Below, in pieces: positions 1 to 8,412 of a stretch of DNA of 64,000 nucleotides (the stretch's first letter is position 1; each line of letters opens with the position of its first letter). Below the pieces are notes generated by a model. It did not search any database and was not told where the DNA came from. It worked only from the letters and a program-made list of their open reading frames with translations. This DNA comes from Gordonia prachuapensis (GTDB lineage Bacteria; Actinomycetota; Actinomycetes; Mycobacteriales; Mycobacteriaceae). Both the position numbers and the translations under genes were made by a program. The DNA lies in NCBI RefSeq assembly GCF_036350515.1, contig NZ_JAZDUE010000001.1, forward strand, positions 456,262-520,261, given 5' to 3'.

Positions 1-695
1 ACGCCGTCCACCGCGTGCGCGGTGAGGAACCAGCGCAACCATCCGAGATGAAGGGGTGGCCGGTGGGCGAGCCGCAAACTGACCTCACCGAGCGCAGCCG
101 GTGCCGCATCACGGACGGGGGAGCCGAGGGCTCGCAGCCGCGACGGTGTGAGCCCGAAGATGTCGCGGATCGTGTCATTGAACTGACGCACACTCTGGAA
201 ACCGGACGCGAACGCGATGTCCGCCATCGACATCGTGGTGCGCTGGATCAGCACCCGTGCCGTCCCGGCACGGTGGGCCCGGGCGAGAGCGAGTGGTCCG
301 GCGCCGAGTTCGGCCGTCAGCACCCGGTTGAGGTGGCGTGCCGTGTAGCCGAGATGATCGGCAAGGCCGTTGACCCCCATGCGCTCCACCGCGCCGTCGG
401 CGATCATCCGCATCGCCCGTGACGACATGTCGGCGCCGCAGTTCCACCGCGGCGACCCGGGCACCGCATCGGGTGCACAACGCCGGCAGGCGCGGAACCC
501 CTGTTGCTGTGCGGCGGCGGCTGTGAGGACGAAGTGCACGTTCTGCGGCCGGGGCGTCTGGGCGGGGCATGACGGCCGGCAGTAGATCCCGGTGGTCCGG
601 ACGGCGACGAAGAACTGGCCGTCGAACCGGCTGTCACGGGACGACACGGCGCGGTAGCAGCTGTCGAAATCGAGGGTCCTGGTTACGGCGGACAT
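1..695 (-). CDS. alkA: Ada-AlkA type methylation-response regulator / 3-methyladenine glycosylase, 3' part outside window
   Basis: The reading frame runs off the window edge, so only about 231 N-terminal residues are seen. Residues 1-75 form an Ada zinc domain: Cys39, Cys43, Cys70 and Cys73 sit one position beyond the E. coli Ada ligands C38/C42/C69/C72, in the contexts 'YCRPSCPA' and 'RACRRC'. This domain takes methyl groups from DNA phosphotriesters. Residues about 95-190 are an AraC-type double helix-turn-helix ('LADHLGYTARHLNRVL', 'DIAFASGFQSVRQFN'). From about 205 the sequence 'LRLAHRPPLHLGWLRWF' begins an AlkA N-terminal fold, so the protein is the mycobacterial Ada-AlkA fusion rather than E. 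coli Ada. Start chosen at the first ATG before the Ada motif. Confidence 0.88.
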   Translation of the reverse strand, partial: MSAVTRTLDFDSCYRAVSSRDSRFDGQFFVAVRTTGIYCRPSCPAQTPRPQNVHFVLTAAAAQQQGFRACRRCAPDAVPGSPRWNCGADMSSRAMRMIADGAVERMGVNGLADHLGYTARHLNRVLTAELGAGPLALARAHRAGTARVLIQRTTMSMADIAFASGFQSVRQFNDTIRDIFGLTPSRLRALGSPVRDAAPAALGEVSLRLAHRPPLHLGWLRWFLTAHAVDG

Positions 696-809
696 TGTCA
701 CCCGTCCACTCTCGCATTCTCCGCGGTGGAAACCTCGCGGGAATCGGACATGACGATCGTCGTCGCATAATCGACCATTTGAGTGACGTAGATAACAATC
801 ACTGGCACG

Positions 810-1199
810 ATGTGTCTCATGAACGCACCGTTCGGTGGCCGTCAACGACGACGGGCCCACGAACCGACACTGTCCGAACTGCCTGCGTGGGGCCTCGAGA
901 TCATGATGGGGCTGTACGGGCCCGACACGATCGAGCGTGCCTGCGCCGAGGAGGTGACCGATAACCCTGCGGTCGGGGCCGAGTTGCCCGACGGTAGTCC
1001 GGTACAAAACACATCAGTACGGAGCACATCGGTCGCGTACGAGGCCGATCCTGGGCCCGTTGATCCGGTGTTTCGGGGTAGTCCGTCCGGGTCGTCGCAG
1101 GATTCTCAGACCGTCCCGCCGCCATCGCCGCTGGTCATCGAGCTCGAGGCGATCAACGAGCTGGTGAAGTATCTGGAGCGAAAGCTCAAGCGACACTGA
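810..1199 (+). CDS. hypothetical protein with C-terminal helix
   Basis: I do not recognise this 129-aa product. The second Met (819, 'MNAPFGG') is an equally likely start. The N-terminal third ('TLSELPAWGLEIMMGLYGPDTIERACAEE') and the C-terminal 'VIELEAINELVKYLERKLKRH' look like helices, separated by a polar, Ser/Pro-rich linker of about 60 residues. No membrane segment or signal peptide is visible. It lies between the divergent alkA and the AI-2E permease. Codon use fits the neighbourhood, but the opposite strand is also open over part of the region, so reality of the gene is moderately supported only. Confidence 0.5.
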   Translation: MCLMNAPFGGRQRRRAHEPTLSELPAWGLEIMMGLYGPDTIERACAEEVTDNPAVGAELPDGSPVQNTSVRSTSVAYEADPGPVDPVFRGSPSGSSQDSQTVPPPSPLVIELEAINELVKYLERKLKRH

Positions 1200-1260
1200 G
1201 TCGGCGATCGCCGACGCGGCGGACATTCGTCACCGTCGGTTCACATGGTCGGCCCGATGA

Positions 1261-2529
1261 GTGTGTGACGATTTGGGCGTGACAGAACAATCGGGTTCGG
1301 CCGACCCTGCCGCAACGGCACCCAACGACGAGGACTCGCAGGCCAAGTCCTATCCCAGCCGCGTACAGGTCGTTCTATCCGGCCTGCGGTCCACGTCCAT
1401 CGTCTGCCTGCAGTTCGTGCTGGTCGTCGCCGCGTTCTGGGTGCTGATCTGGGTACTCGGCAAGCTGTGGGTCATCCTGCTGCCGATCCTCTTCGCGATC
1501 ATCATCTCCACCGTCCTCTGGCCCCCCGCGCGGTGGCTCCGCAAACGCGGTCTACCGGGTGCGCTCGCGTCGCTGCTGATGATGCTGTTGGGCCTCGGTG
1601 TTCTCGCCGGCGTGGTCAGCCTGATCGTGCCGTCCATCGTCGACCAGGCGCCCGAGTTCGCATCGCGGGCGACCGACGGCGTGCGCACCCTGCAGGAGTG
1701 GATTCAGGGCCCGCCACTCAACGTGCAGGACGAACAGCTCAACAACATCGTCGACACCGTCACCCAACGCCTGCAGTCGAGCGCTTCGACCATCGCCGCC
1801 GGCGTGTTCAGCGGGGTGGGAACCGCGACGTCGATGGTGGTCACCCTCTTCACCACGCTCATCCTGGTGTTCTTCTTCCTCAAGGACGGACCCAAGTTCC
1901 TCCCGTGGATCGACCGCACCATCGGCAGGCCGTCCGGCACCCACATCGGTGAGGTGTTGCTCCGGATGTGGAACACCCTCGGCGGCTTCATCCGCACCCA
2001 GGCGATCGTCAGTTTCGTCGACGCCGCGCTCATCGGTGCGGGCCTGTTCATCCTGGGGGTGCCGTTGGCGGCGGTGCTGATCGTGATCACTTTCCTGGGC
2101 GGGTTCATCCCGATCGTCGGAGCGTTCGTCGCGGGCGCACTCGCCGTGTTGATCGCGTTGGTGTCCAACGGATTCACGACTGCGCTGATCGTGCTCGGCA
2201 TCATCCTGGCGGTGCAGCAACTCGAGGGCAACGTGCTGCAGCCCTGGCTGCAGTCCAAGTCGATGGATCTGCATGCGGTGATCGTGCTGCTGTCGGTCAC
2301 CCTCGGCGGCACCCTGTTCGGCATCACGGGAGCGTTCCTTGCCGTCCCCGCCGCCGCCGCGCTCGCGGTCGTGTTGCGCTACATCAACGAGCAGATCGCC
2401 GAACGCGCCGGCGAGACGCTGCCCCCGCACAGCACTCCGGTGACCGCGCATGTCGGTGTGCCCGACGCGGAGCCCGACGACGACGCTCCCGAACCCGCCG
2501 ACGACCCGGGTACGTCCAGCGAGAAGTAG
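1261..2529 (+). CDS. AI-2E (PerM/UPF0118) family membrane permease
   Basis: The 422-aa protein has the family layout: two N-terminal membrane spans ('FVLVVAAFWVLIWVL', 'VILLPILFAIIISTVLW'), a third span, a soluble stretch of about 70 residues, then a C-terminal bundle with the conserved 'GGFIPIVGAFVAGALAVLIALVS' and 'LGGTLFGITGAFLAVPAAA'. Members export small molecules (AI-2, Na+/Li+ or peptidoglycan-linked lipids have been proposed); the substrate here is unknown. The tail (about 390-422) is acidic and disordered. The first possible start is GTG at 1261; an in-frame GTG at 1279 ('VTEQSG') is equally plausible. A second family member lies at 49080-50291. Confidence 0.85.
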   Translation: MCDDLGVTEQSGSADPAATAPNDEDSQAKSYPSRVQVVLSGLRSTSIVCLQFVLVVAAFWVLIWVLGKLWVILLPILFAIIISTVLWPPARWLRKRGLPGALASLLMMLLGLGVLAGVVSLIVPSIVDQAPEFASRATDGVRTLQEWIQGPPLNVQDEQLNNIVDTVTQRLQSSASTIAAGVFSGVGTATSMVVTLFTTLILVFFFLKDGPKFLPWIDRTIGRPSGTHIGEVLLRMWNTLGGFIRTQAIVSFVDAALIGAGLFILGVPLAAVLIVITFLGGFIPIVGAFVAGALAVLIALVSNGFTTALIVLGIILAVQQLEGNVLQPWLQSKSMDLHAVIVLLSVTLGGTLFGITGAFLAVPAAAALAVVLRYINEQIAERAGETLPPHSTPVTAHVGVPDAEPDDDAPEPADDPGTSSEK

Positions 2530-2537
2530 CGCCGAGC

Positions 2538-2600
2538 GAACCCGGAATCCCGCCGACAGAACCCGAAATTTCGCCGACAGAACCCGGAATCTCGCCGACA
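2538..2600. repeat. three tandem 21-bp repeats
   Basis: Three head-to-tail units at 2538-2558, 2559-2579 and 2580-2600 follow the pattern GAACCCGGAATCTCGCCGACA with two to four substitutions per unit. A partial fourth begins at 2601. They fill the gap between the AI-2E permease stop and ychF. The 21-bp period keeps a heptad frame on both strands, but no gene is supported there. Confidence 0.9.
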
Positions 2601-2661
2601 CAACCCGCGCGGGCAGATGCCGACGACGTTCGCCGTTCATCGGCCGATAGACTGGATGCCC

Positions 2662-3741
<1,080 letters not shown>

Positions 3742-3774
3742 CGTTATCAACGCATCGCGGTATTTTCTGATCGC

Positions 3775-3939
3775 GTGATCCGGTCGTTCGGCAACAAGGA
3801 CACCGAACGCCTGTGGCGTCGTGAACGCGCTCGCTCGCTCGATCCGCGGATTCAGCGGGTCGCGTTGCCAAACTTCGTCAGGTGGGATCGGCAGAGTCGC
3901 TCGACGACCTCAGGGTCCGCAGCCGACCAGATCGAGTAG
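3775..3939 (+). pseudogene. HigB/RelE-type toxin remnant, frameshifted
   Basis: From GTG 3775 the product starts 'IRSFGNKDTERLW' and continues 'RSLDPRIQRVAL', the signature N-terminus of HigB (plasmid-maintenance killer, ribosome-dependent mRNase). After 'RVAL' the reading frame is lost and stops at 3937-3939. One frame over, the sequence resumes as 'KLRQVGSAESLDDLRV', the expected HigB continuation, so a one-base deletion near 3866-3870 is likely. Beyond 'DLRV' the rest of HigB, including the 'QWRICF' strand, is missing. No HigA antitoxin follows. I read it as a dead toxin gene. Confidence 0.75.
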
Positions 3940-3979
3940 CTGCGTTGTATGCCGGCAGTGGCGCGGGGGCGTCACTGCG

Positions 3980-4324
3980 AGGCTGCACCGCATTGAACGA
4001 GCACCGGCTGACCTGTTCGTCACGTGTCTGCCCCAGGCGCTCGAGTTCTGCCACAGCGCCCGGACACGCGACGAGCACCTGCGCTACCGCGAACAGATGT
4101 CCCTCGGATTTCCGCTTGAGCACGCGCCGGACGAATCGCTCGTGCTCGATATTCAGGCGGCACTATGCAATGCAGGATTGGTCCGCGCAGCGGGCTCGCT
4201 CGACATCCTCATCGCCGGTTACGCCATCGTGAACGATGCGACGGTACTTGCCGCGGACCATGACTTCGAGCACATTGCGAGGGTGTCCGACTTGCAATGC
4301 GAATACGTCGCACCCTCGCCATGA
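3980..4324 (+). pseudogene. VapC-type PIN toxin, N-terminus deleted
   Basis: The frame encodes about 114 residues that follow the C-terminal two-thirds of a VapC ribonuclease: 'FVTCLPQALEFCHSART', 'SLVLDIQAALCNAGLVRAAGSLDILIAGYAI', then 'ATVLAADHDFEHIARVSDLQCEYV'. The late acidic residues of the PIN active site are present (SLDILIA, ADHDFE), but the first strand with its catalytic Asp (usually VDTSA) and any start codon are absent. The sequence joins directly to the broken HigB segment. Probably a deletion fused two toxin remnants. Confidence 0.7.
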
Positions 4325-4628
4325 CCTCTACGGTGTTGGGGCCCAATCGAATCGGGAGCTGTTAGTGCCGGCGGCAATGTCTGGTGGCAACGACGAAATA
4401 GCCGATGGCCGCAAGGATCAATCGACGCTGCTGGGAATGGGATTCCGCTGGTAGCTAGGTGTCCCGCACCGGAAATTCGTAGTTAATTTCGCCGCATGCG
4501 GCGCCTTGCTTCGTTGGCGTCGTCGCAGGTACATCGAGTACCCGCCTCCTCCGCCGCCTCGCGGTGCATCCGCCTGGAAGGCCGAACTCGTGAAACGAAT
4601 TTCTGGCGCGGCACACTAGCCTGTTCCC
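4325..4628. other. intergenic stretch, no gene recognised
   Basis: Between the VapC remnant and the AbrB-type antitoxin about 300 bases contain only short open frames with no recognisable protein. I see no strong hairpin or repeat. It may be further decayed toxin-antitoxin DNA. Confidence 0.5.
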
Positions 4629-4868
4629 ATGGAGGCCACGATCGATTCGGGCGGGCGCTTGCTCTTGCCGAAAGCACTTCGGGAACAGTTGGGGATCACG
4701 CCGGGCTCCACCGTGAACATCTCGCTGTACGGCGCGGGACTGCTGGTGACTCCGGCTGGGCGGACCGCACGCCTGGCGAAGGGGGCCGACGGGCATCTGC
4801 TCGCAAAGTCTGACACAACGGTGACTGACGATGTCATGTTCGCGTTGATCGATTCCAGTAGACGGTGA
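4629..4868 (+). CDS. AbrB/MazE-fold antitoxin (VapB-like)
   Basis: The 79-aa protein opens with 'MEATIDSGGRLLLPKALREQLGITPGSTVNI', the swapped-hairpin AbrB/SpoVT DNA-binding fold used by MazE and one class of VapB. The C-terminal 'DDVMFALIDSSRR' would wrap the toxin. It would bind its own promoter and neutralise a PIN toxin encoded immediately downstream; the downstream frame starts in the antitoxin stop codon but is only 30 codons long. It is therefore an intact antitoxin left beside a broken toxin. There is no clear Shine-Dalgarno; it may be translated leaderless. Confidence 0.82.
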   Translation: MEATIDSGGRLLLPKALREQLGITPGSTVNISLYGAGLLVTPAGRTARLAKGADGHLLAKSDTTVTDDVMFALIDSSRR

Positions 4869-4957
4869 GCGTGCGTCGACGATTCGCCGTGGACACAAGC
4901 GTTGCGGTGCCGTTTCTCGTTGCGTCTCACCCTGCTCACGACATTGTTCGATGCTAG
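4865..4957 (+). pseudogene. VapC stump, truncated after 30 codons
   Basis: A GTG overlapping the antitoxin stop (GTGA) begins 'SVRRRFAVDTSVAVPFLVASHPAHDIVR', the first strand and helix of a PIN-domain VapC with the catalytic Asp in AVDTS. A TAG stop follows at 4955-4957, where about 100 further residues would be expected. I could not follow the rest of the toxin in other frames. The 4-base overlap is the normal vapBC coupling, which supports a once-complete operon. Confidence 0.75.
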
Positions 4958-5069
4958 GTCGGCCGCCGGTCGCTTGCACGCGAGATGCCCGGGCACGTCC
5001 GACATACGATGCGGTGGGGGCTCGGGTCGAGGAGATCGTGGGGTAACCCCGGGCTATTAGCGTAGAGCC

Positions 5070-5507
5070 ATGGCCATCAAACTCGAGAACGTCGGGATCG
5101 CAGTCGAGGACCTCGACGCGGCGATCGCGTTCTTCGTCGACCTCGGTCTCACCCTCCTCGGACGTGACACCGTCAGCGGCGAATGGACCGACACGGCGGT
5201 CGGACTCGACGGCAACCACTCCGACATCGCGATGCTCCAGACGCCCGACGGCAACGGCCGCCTGGAGCTGTTCCAGTACATCAACCCCGAAGCCATCGAA
5301 ACGGCGCCGACCCGACCCAACGAGATCGGGATGCACCGCGTCGCTTTCTCCGTCGACGACATCGATGCCGCCCTCGAGATCGCCGCGAGGCACGGCTGCC
5401 TCCCGCTCCGCGGTGTCGGCAACTACCAGGACTTGTACAAACTCACCTATGTCCGCGGGCCCAGCGGCATCATCGTGATGCTGGCCCAGGACCTGACCAA
5501 GAGCTGA
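5070..5507 (+). CDS. VOC (glyoxalase/bleomycin-resistance fold) family protein
   Basis: The 145-aa protein has two beta-alpha-beta-beta-beta repeats: 'LENVGIAVEDLDAAIAFFVDLGL' starts the first and 'MHRVAFSVDDIDAALEIAARHG' the second. The usual metal ligands of the second half are visible (His in MHRVAF, Glu in RLELFQY). The first-half His found in many glyoxalases is Val here, so metal binding may differ. It could be a lyase, dioxygenase-like or drug-binding protein; the family does not fix the substrate. It stands alone, with an ATG start. Confidence 0.85.
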   Translation: MAIKLENVGIAVEDLDAAIAFFVDLGLTLLGRDTVSGEWTDTAVGLDGNHSDIAMLQTPDGNGRLELFQYINPEAIETAPTRPNEIGMHRVAFSVDDIDAALEIAARHGCLPLRGVGNYQDLYKLTYVRGPSGIIVMLAQDLTKS

Positions 5508-5581
5508 CGGCTTCGTGGCCAGGTGACGCACAGTCGACCAAAGTTCTGCATCGTGGACCACTCGTCGTCGATACTGCAGCG

Positions 5582-6562
5582 GTGATCCTTTCGACGAGAA
5601 GCGCCTGTGCAATCGTGACCGTGATCCTCGCTGCCGCGAGTGTTGTGGTCTCGGTACCCGCGATCGGCGACGCCGCCCCGTCGCCCTGGCGGTACACGAT
5701 GGTGGCGTTCAGCAACGCCAGCGACCGCGACATGGACGTCTACGAGTCACGCGACGGCACCACATTCCGACTCGTCAAGAAGTCCGCGTATCGCCCCCCG
5801 ACGGGTCGCGTGCGCGACGCGAGCATCTTCCGCAACTCCGACGGGTTCTACTACATCACCTACACAACGGCCGACGGCGCGAACATCGGCTTCGCGCGCA
5901 GCCGCGACCGCATGAACTGGACGTTCCTGCACCAGTATCCGGTTCCGTTCTGCTGCGCACTGCTGCCGGGCACCGGTGACGGCCGAGGTTTCGGATCGTC
6001 GAGCGGCCCCGGGTCATCGGGCTCGGCCGGGTCGAGCGACGGGCCGTCGCTGTCGCCGTTCACGACCAAGGCCTGGGCGCCCGAATGGTTCGTGGACGGT
6101 GGCCGGGTCCACATCATCCTGTCCATGTCCACCGGCGGCGGCTTCATCCCGTACCTGATGACGGCGATCACCCCGGATTTCCGGTTGTGGAGCCCGCCGG
6201 TCCCGCTCCCCGGCATCGGTGCCAACCACATCGACACCACCGTGGTGAAGGTGGGCCCGACATTCCACGCGTTCACCAAGCAGGAGCCGCGGTCGAAGAA
6301 GATCATCCGCCACGCGGTCGCGTCGTCACTCATGGGACCTTATTCGTTTGTGCCGGGCGGTAATTGGGGAACGTTCGTCGAAGGTCAGACCCTGGTTCAG
6401 TTGCCGAACGGGGTGTGGCGGATGTACTTCGACGCCTACAAGGAGGGCAGGTACTACTACTCCGACAGTGCGGACGGACTGCGGACGTGGACGCCTCGGA
6501 AGCAGCTTCCCGGTCTGTCGGGCACGGTGCGGCACATCGGGGTGCTGCGCGAGGCGGTGTGA
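5582..6562 (+). CDS. secreted GH43/GH32-like beta-propeller protein
   Basis: Started at GTG 5582, the 326-aa product has an N-terminal hydrophobic stretch 'CAIVTVILAAASVVVSVPAIGDAA' typical of a signal peptide. The body holds repeated blades with aromatic-rich strands: 'VRDASIFRNSDGFYYITYTT', 'AWAPEWFVDGGRVHIIL', 'TVVKVGPTFHAFTKQ', 'VEGQTLVQLPNGVWRMYFDAY'. This is the five-bladed propeller pattern of family 43 glycosidases (arabinosidase/xylosidase type), with candidate acidic residues in 'RDAS' and 'EWF'. A Gly/Ser-rich insert lies at about residues 140-155. Substrate unknown; a cell-wall arabinan would be plausible but is inference. Confidence 0.7.
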   Translation: MILSTRSACAIVTVILAAASVVVSVPAIGDAAPSPWRYTMVAFSNASDRDMDVYESRDGTTFRLVKKSAYRPPTGRVRDASIFRNSDGFYYITYTTADGANIGFARSRDRMNWTFLHQYPVPFCCALLPGTGDGRGFGSSSGPGSSGSAGSSDGPSLSPFTTKAWAPEWFVDGGRVHIILSMSTGGGFIPYLMTAITPDFRLWSPPVPLPGIGANHIDTTVVKVGPTFHAFTKQEPRSKKIIRHAVASSLMGPYSFVPGGNWGTFVEGQTLVQLPNGVWRMYFDAYKEGRYYYSDSADGLRTWTPRKQLPGLSGTVRHIGVLREAV

Positions 6563-6666
6563 CGCGACTCCGCGGCCGGGCGTGCGATCCGGTCATGGCC
6601 GCAGAGGCAGATGGCGTAGCGTTCGGCGCAGCGAAACTCCGAGACACGAACGGGGAATGATCGGTC

Positions 6667-7548
6667 ATGCCGACGAACACCGACGAGACCGCCTGGTCGC
6701 TCGACGTTCTGCTCGACCTGTTCGACGTCACGCGCACCGGGGCCGACCGGTTCACCGGCGAGACCGGGATCGAGGGCGAAGAAGGTCGTGTCGTGGTGGA
6801 GGGCTCGCAGGTGCTCGCCCAGGCGATCGTCGCGGTCGCCAAGCGGTTCGCCGACAAGACGGTCAGATCGGCCCATGCGGTATTCGCCCGGGCGGTCACG
6901 GTCGGCCCGCCGGTGGAGTTCGACCTCGATGTGGTGCACGAGGGACGTTCCGTCGCGACCGCGGTGGTCACGGCGACACAGAACGCCAAGCGGTGCGTCA
7001 CCGTCACGGTGCTGGCCGACGTCCCGACGGACGACCTGATCACCCATCATGTGCCACGTCCGGAAGTCGCCTCGCCGTCCGACGCCCACGCCTCCCGGAT
7101 GCTCCTGCCCGGCCGCGACGTGCGCCTCGTCGACGTCACCGAGGTCAACAGCCCCGACGAGGTCGGTCCGCCGGAGTTGTACGCGTGGCTGCGGTACGAA
7201 CCCGTCCCTGAACGCGACGACCTGGCCAAGGCGCTGCTGGCGCACTTCACCGGTCACCTCGGGATCTCGACAACGATGCGCGCCCACAAGGGGATCGGCA
7301 CCAGCCAGGCCCACCTCACGGTGTCGACCGCCCCGATGACGATCACGGTCGGCTTTCACGAGCCGGTCGAATGGGACGGATGGATCCTCTACTCCCACGA
7401 GAGCACTCAGGTCGGTGCCGGCATGTCCTATGTGCGCGGAACCGTGCACAGCGAGGACGGTGCGCTGCTGGCGTCTTTCGTACAGGAGGGACTCATCCGC
7501 CCGCTGCGCCCGGCCGACAGCGCCGTCGAGTCACGCGCCCGCCTCTGA
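6667..7548 (+). CDS. tesB: acyl-CoA thioesterase II (TesB-type double hotdog)
   Basis: The 293-aa length and two-hotdog arrangement match TesB. The N-terminal half has 'VLAQAIVAVAKRF', 'VRSAHAVFARAV', the typical GGQ-V.AQAL...HS-like strand pattern. The C-terminal half carries 'DLAKALLAHFTGHLGISTTMRAH' and 'WILYSHESTQVGAGMSYVRGTVHSEDGALLASFVQEGLIR', where the Asp-Thr/Ser-Gln catalytic network of TesB lies. It hydrolyses acyl-CoA to free acid and CoA in the cytosol. It is convergent with the DUF427 gene (5 bases apart). Confidence 0.9.
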   Translation: MPTNTDETAWSLDVLLDLFDVTRTGADRFTGETGIEGEEGRVVVEGSQVLAQAIVAVAKRFADKTVRSAHAVFARAVTVGPPVEFDLDVVHEGRSVATAVVTATQNAKRCVTVTVLADVPTDDLITHHVPRPEVASPSDAHASRMLLPGRDVRLVDVTEVNSPDEVGPPELYAWLRYEPVPERDDLAKALLAHFTGHLGISTTMRAHKGIGTSQAHLTVSTAPMTITVGFHEPVEWDGWILYSHESTQVGAGMSYVRGTVHSEDGALLASFVQEGLIRPLRPADSAVESRARL

Positions 7549-7553
7549 TCAGG

Positions 7554-8261
7554 CTAGGAATGGCCGCCGCGATCGGCCAGGCCACCCGGCGTCGGCAGTT
7601 CCGCGATCACGTCGGCCTTGGCCGGGTCGAAGCCGAGATACCCACTGATGACCGAACTCTCGGGTAGCGCGTCCGCATAGCTCCAGGCGACGTTCTCCAC
7701 GACGGTGTCACCGATGACCGCCGTCCAATAGGTGGATGTGCCCTTGTAGTTGCAGTACGTCGTCAGGTCACCGCGGTGTAGCAGATCGGTGCGGACATGC
7801 GACGGCGCGACGTAGAGCACCGGTTCCAGCGCTGTCTCGAAGACGATCACGGTGTCGGTGGTGTCCACCAGCGTCGTGCCGGCGACCTCGACGCGCAAGC
7901 GTCGACTGGTCGGGCGGCAATCGACCCGGTGGTAGGGATTCGGCGGATAGTAGACGAGCTTGCGGCCTTCCTCGTACCACTCGTCGACCGCCACCCACGG
8001 CACGCGCACGTGGCCCGGCGCCTCCGGTTCCGGCTCGCCGGGCAGGTCGCCGACCTCGTCGACGGGGAACACGTAGCTCAGGAACTGGTACGGGCGATGC
8101 ACCATCAGGGCCTGCTCGGTGTCGAGGACGATCTGGCCGTCGCGCACCGCCTGGATGCGTCGCGGATGCGGCTCGACGAACACGAGACCGGCCGGCACCG
8201 GGCTCGAATACCACCCGGCGGGGTCCGGGCTCAGCGGCCCCCGACCGGCGACGAGACTCAC
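7554..8261 (-). CDS. DUF427 domain protein
   Basis: The 235-aa protein carries the DUF427 beta-tent fold, best seen in 'AGTTLVDTTDTVIVFETALEPVLYVAPSHVRTDLL' followed by 'TYCNYKGTSTYWTAVIG', 'VENVAWSYADALPE' and 'ISGYLGFDPAKADVIAE'. DUF427 proteins are widespread in actinobacteria and have no settled biochemical role. A less conserved first half also contains DUF427-like strands ('GQIVLDTEQALMVHRP'), suggesting a tandem arrangement. The GTG start overlaps by four bases the stop of a 19-codon frame (8258-8317), so translation may be coupled. Confidence 0.88.
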   Translation of the reverse strand: MSLVAGRGPLSPDPAGWYSSPVPAGLVFVEPHPRRIQAVRDGQIVLDTEQALMVHRPYQFLSYVFPVDEVGDLPGEPEPEAPGHVRVPWVAVDEWYEEGRKLVYYPPNPYHRVDCRPTSRRLRVEVAGTTLVDTTDTVIVFETALEPVLYVAPSHVRTDLLHRGDLTTYCNYKGTSTYWTAVIGDTVVENVAWSYADALPESSVISGYLGFDPAKADVIAELPTPGGLADRGGHS

Positions 8262-8317
8262 CGGCCGCCCTCGACAAAGGGATTCACCGACAGCGCACGG
8301 ACGATCCGTCGACTCAT
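8258..8317 (-). CDS. possible 19-residue leader peptide before DUF427 gene
   Basis: An ATG at 8317 preceded by a purine-rich GGGAAAGGCGG gives 'MSRRIVRALSVNPFVEGGR' and stops in a GTGA overlap with the DUF427 start. The tight coupling and the plausible ribosome site are the only support. The sequence does not look like a classic attenuator leader. It could equally be an N-terminal relic or chance. Confidence 0.3.
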   Translation of the reverse strand: MSRRIVRALSVNPFVEGGR

Positions 8318-8333
8318 GTGTTGGTCCGCCTTT

Positions 8334-8381
8334 CCCGACATCCGACCCGGAGAAGAAGGTTGCCCTGCTCCGGATGTCGGG
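8334..8381 (-). terminator. stem-loop after the MDMPI-SRPBCC gene
   Basis: Perfect 11-base arms (CCCGACATCCG at 8334-8344 and CGGATGTCGGG at 8371-8381) enclose 26 bases. The element lies between the stop at 8413 and the next start at 8317 on the minus strand. No T-run follows, so it could be a weak terminator, an attenuator or an operator. Confidence 0.45.
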
Positions 8382-8412
8382 TCAATACCTCCGCTGCGGT
8401 CGTCGGTCCGCG

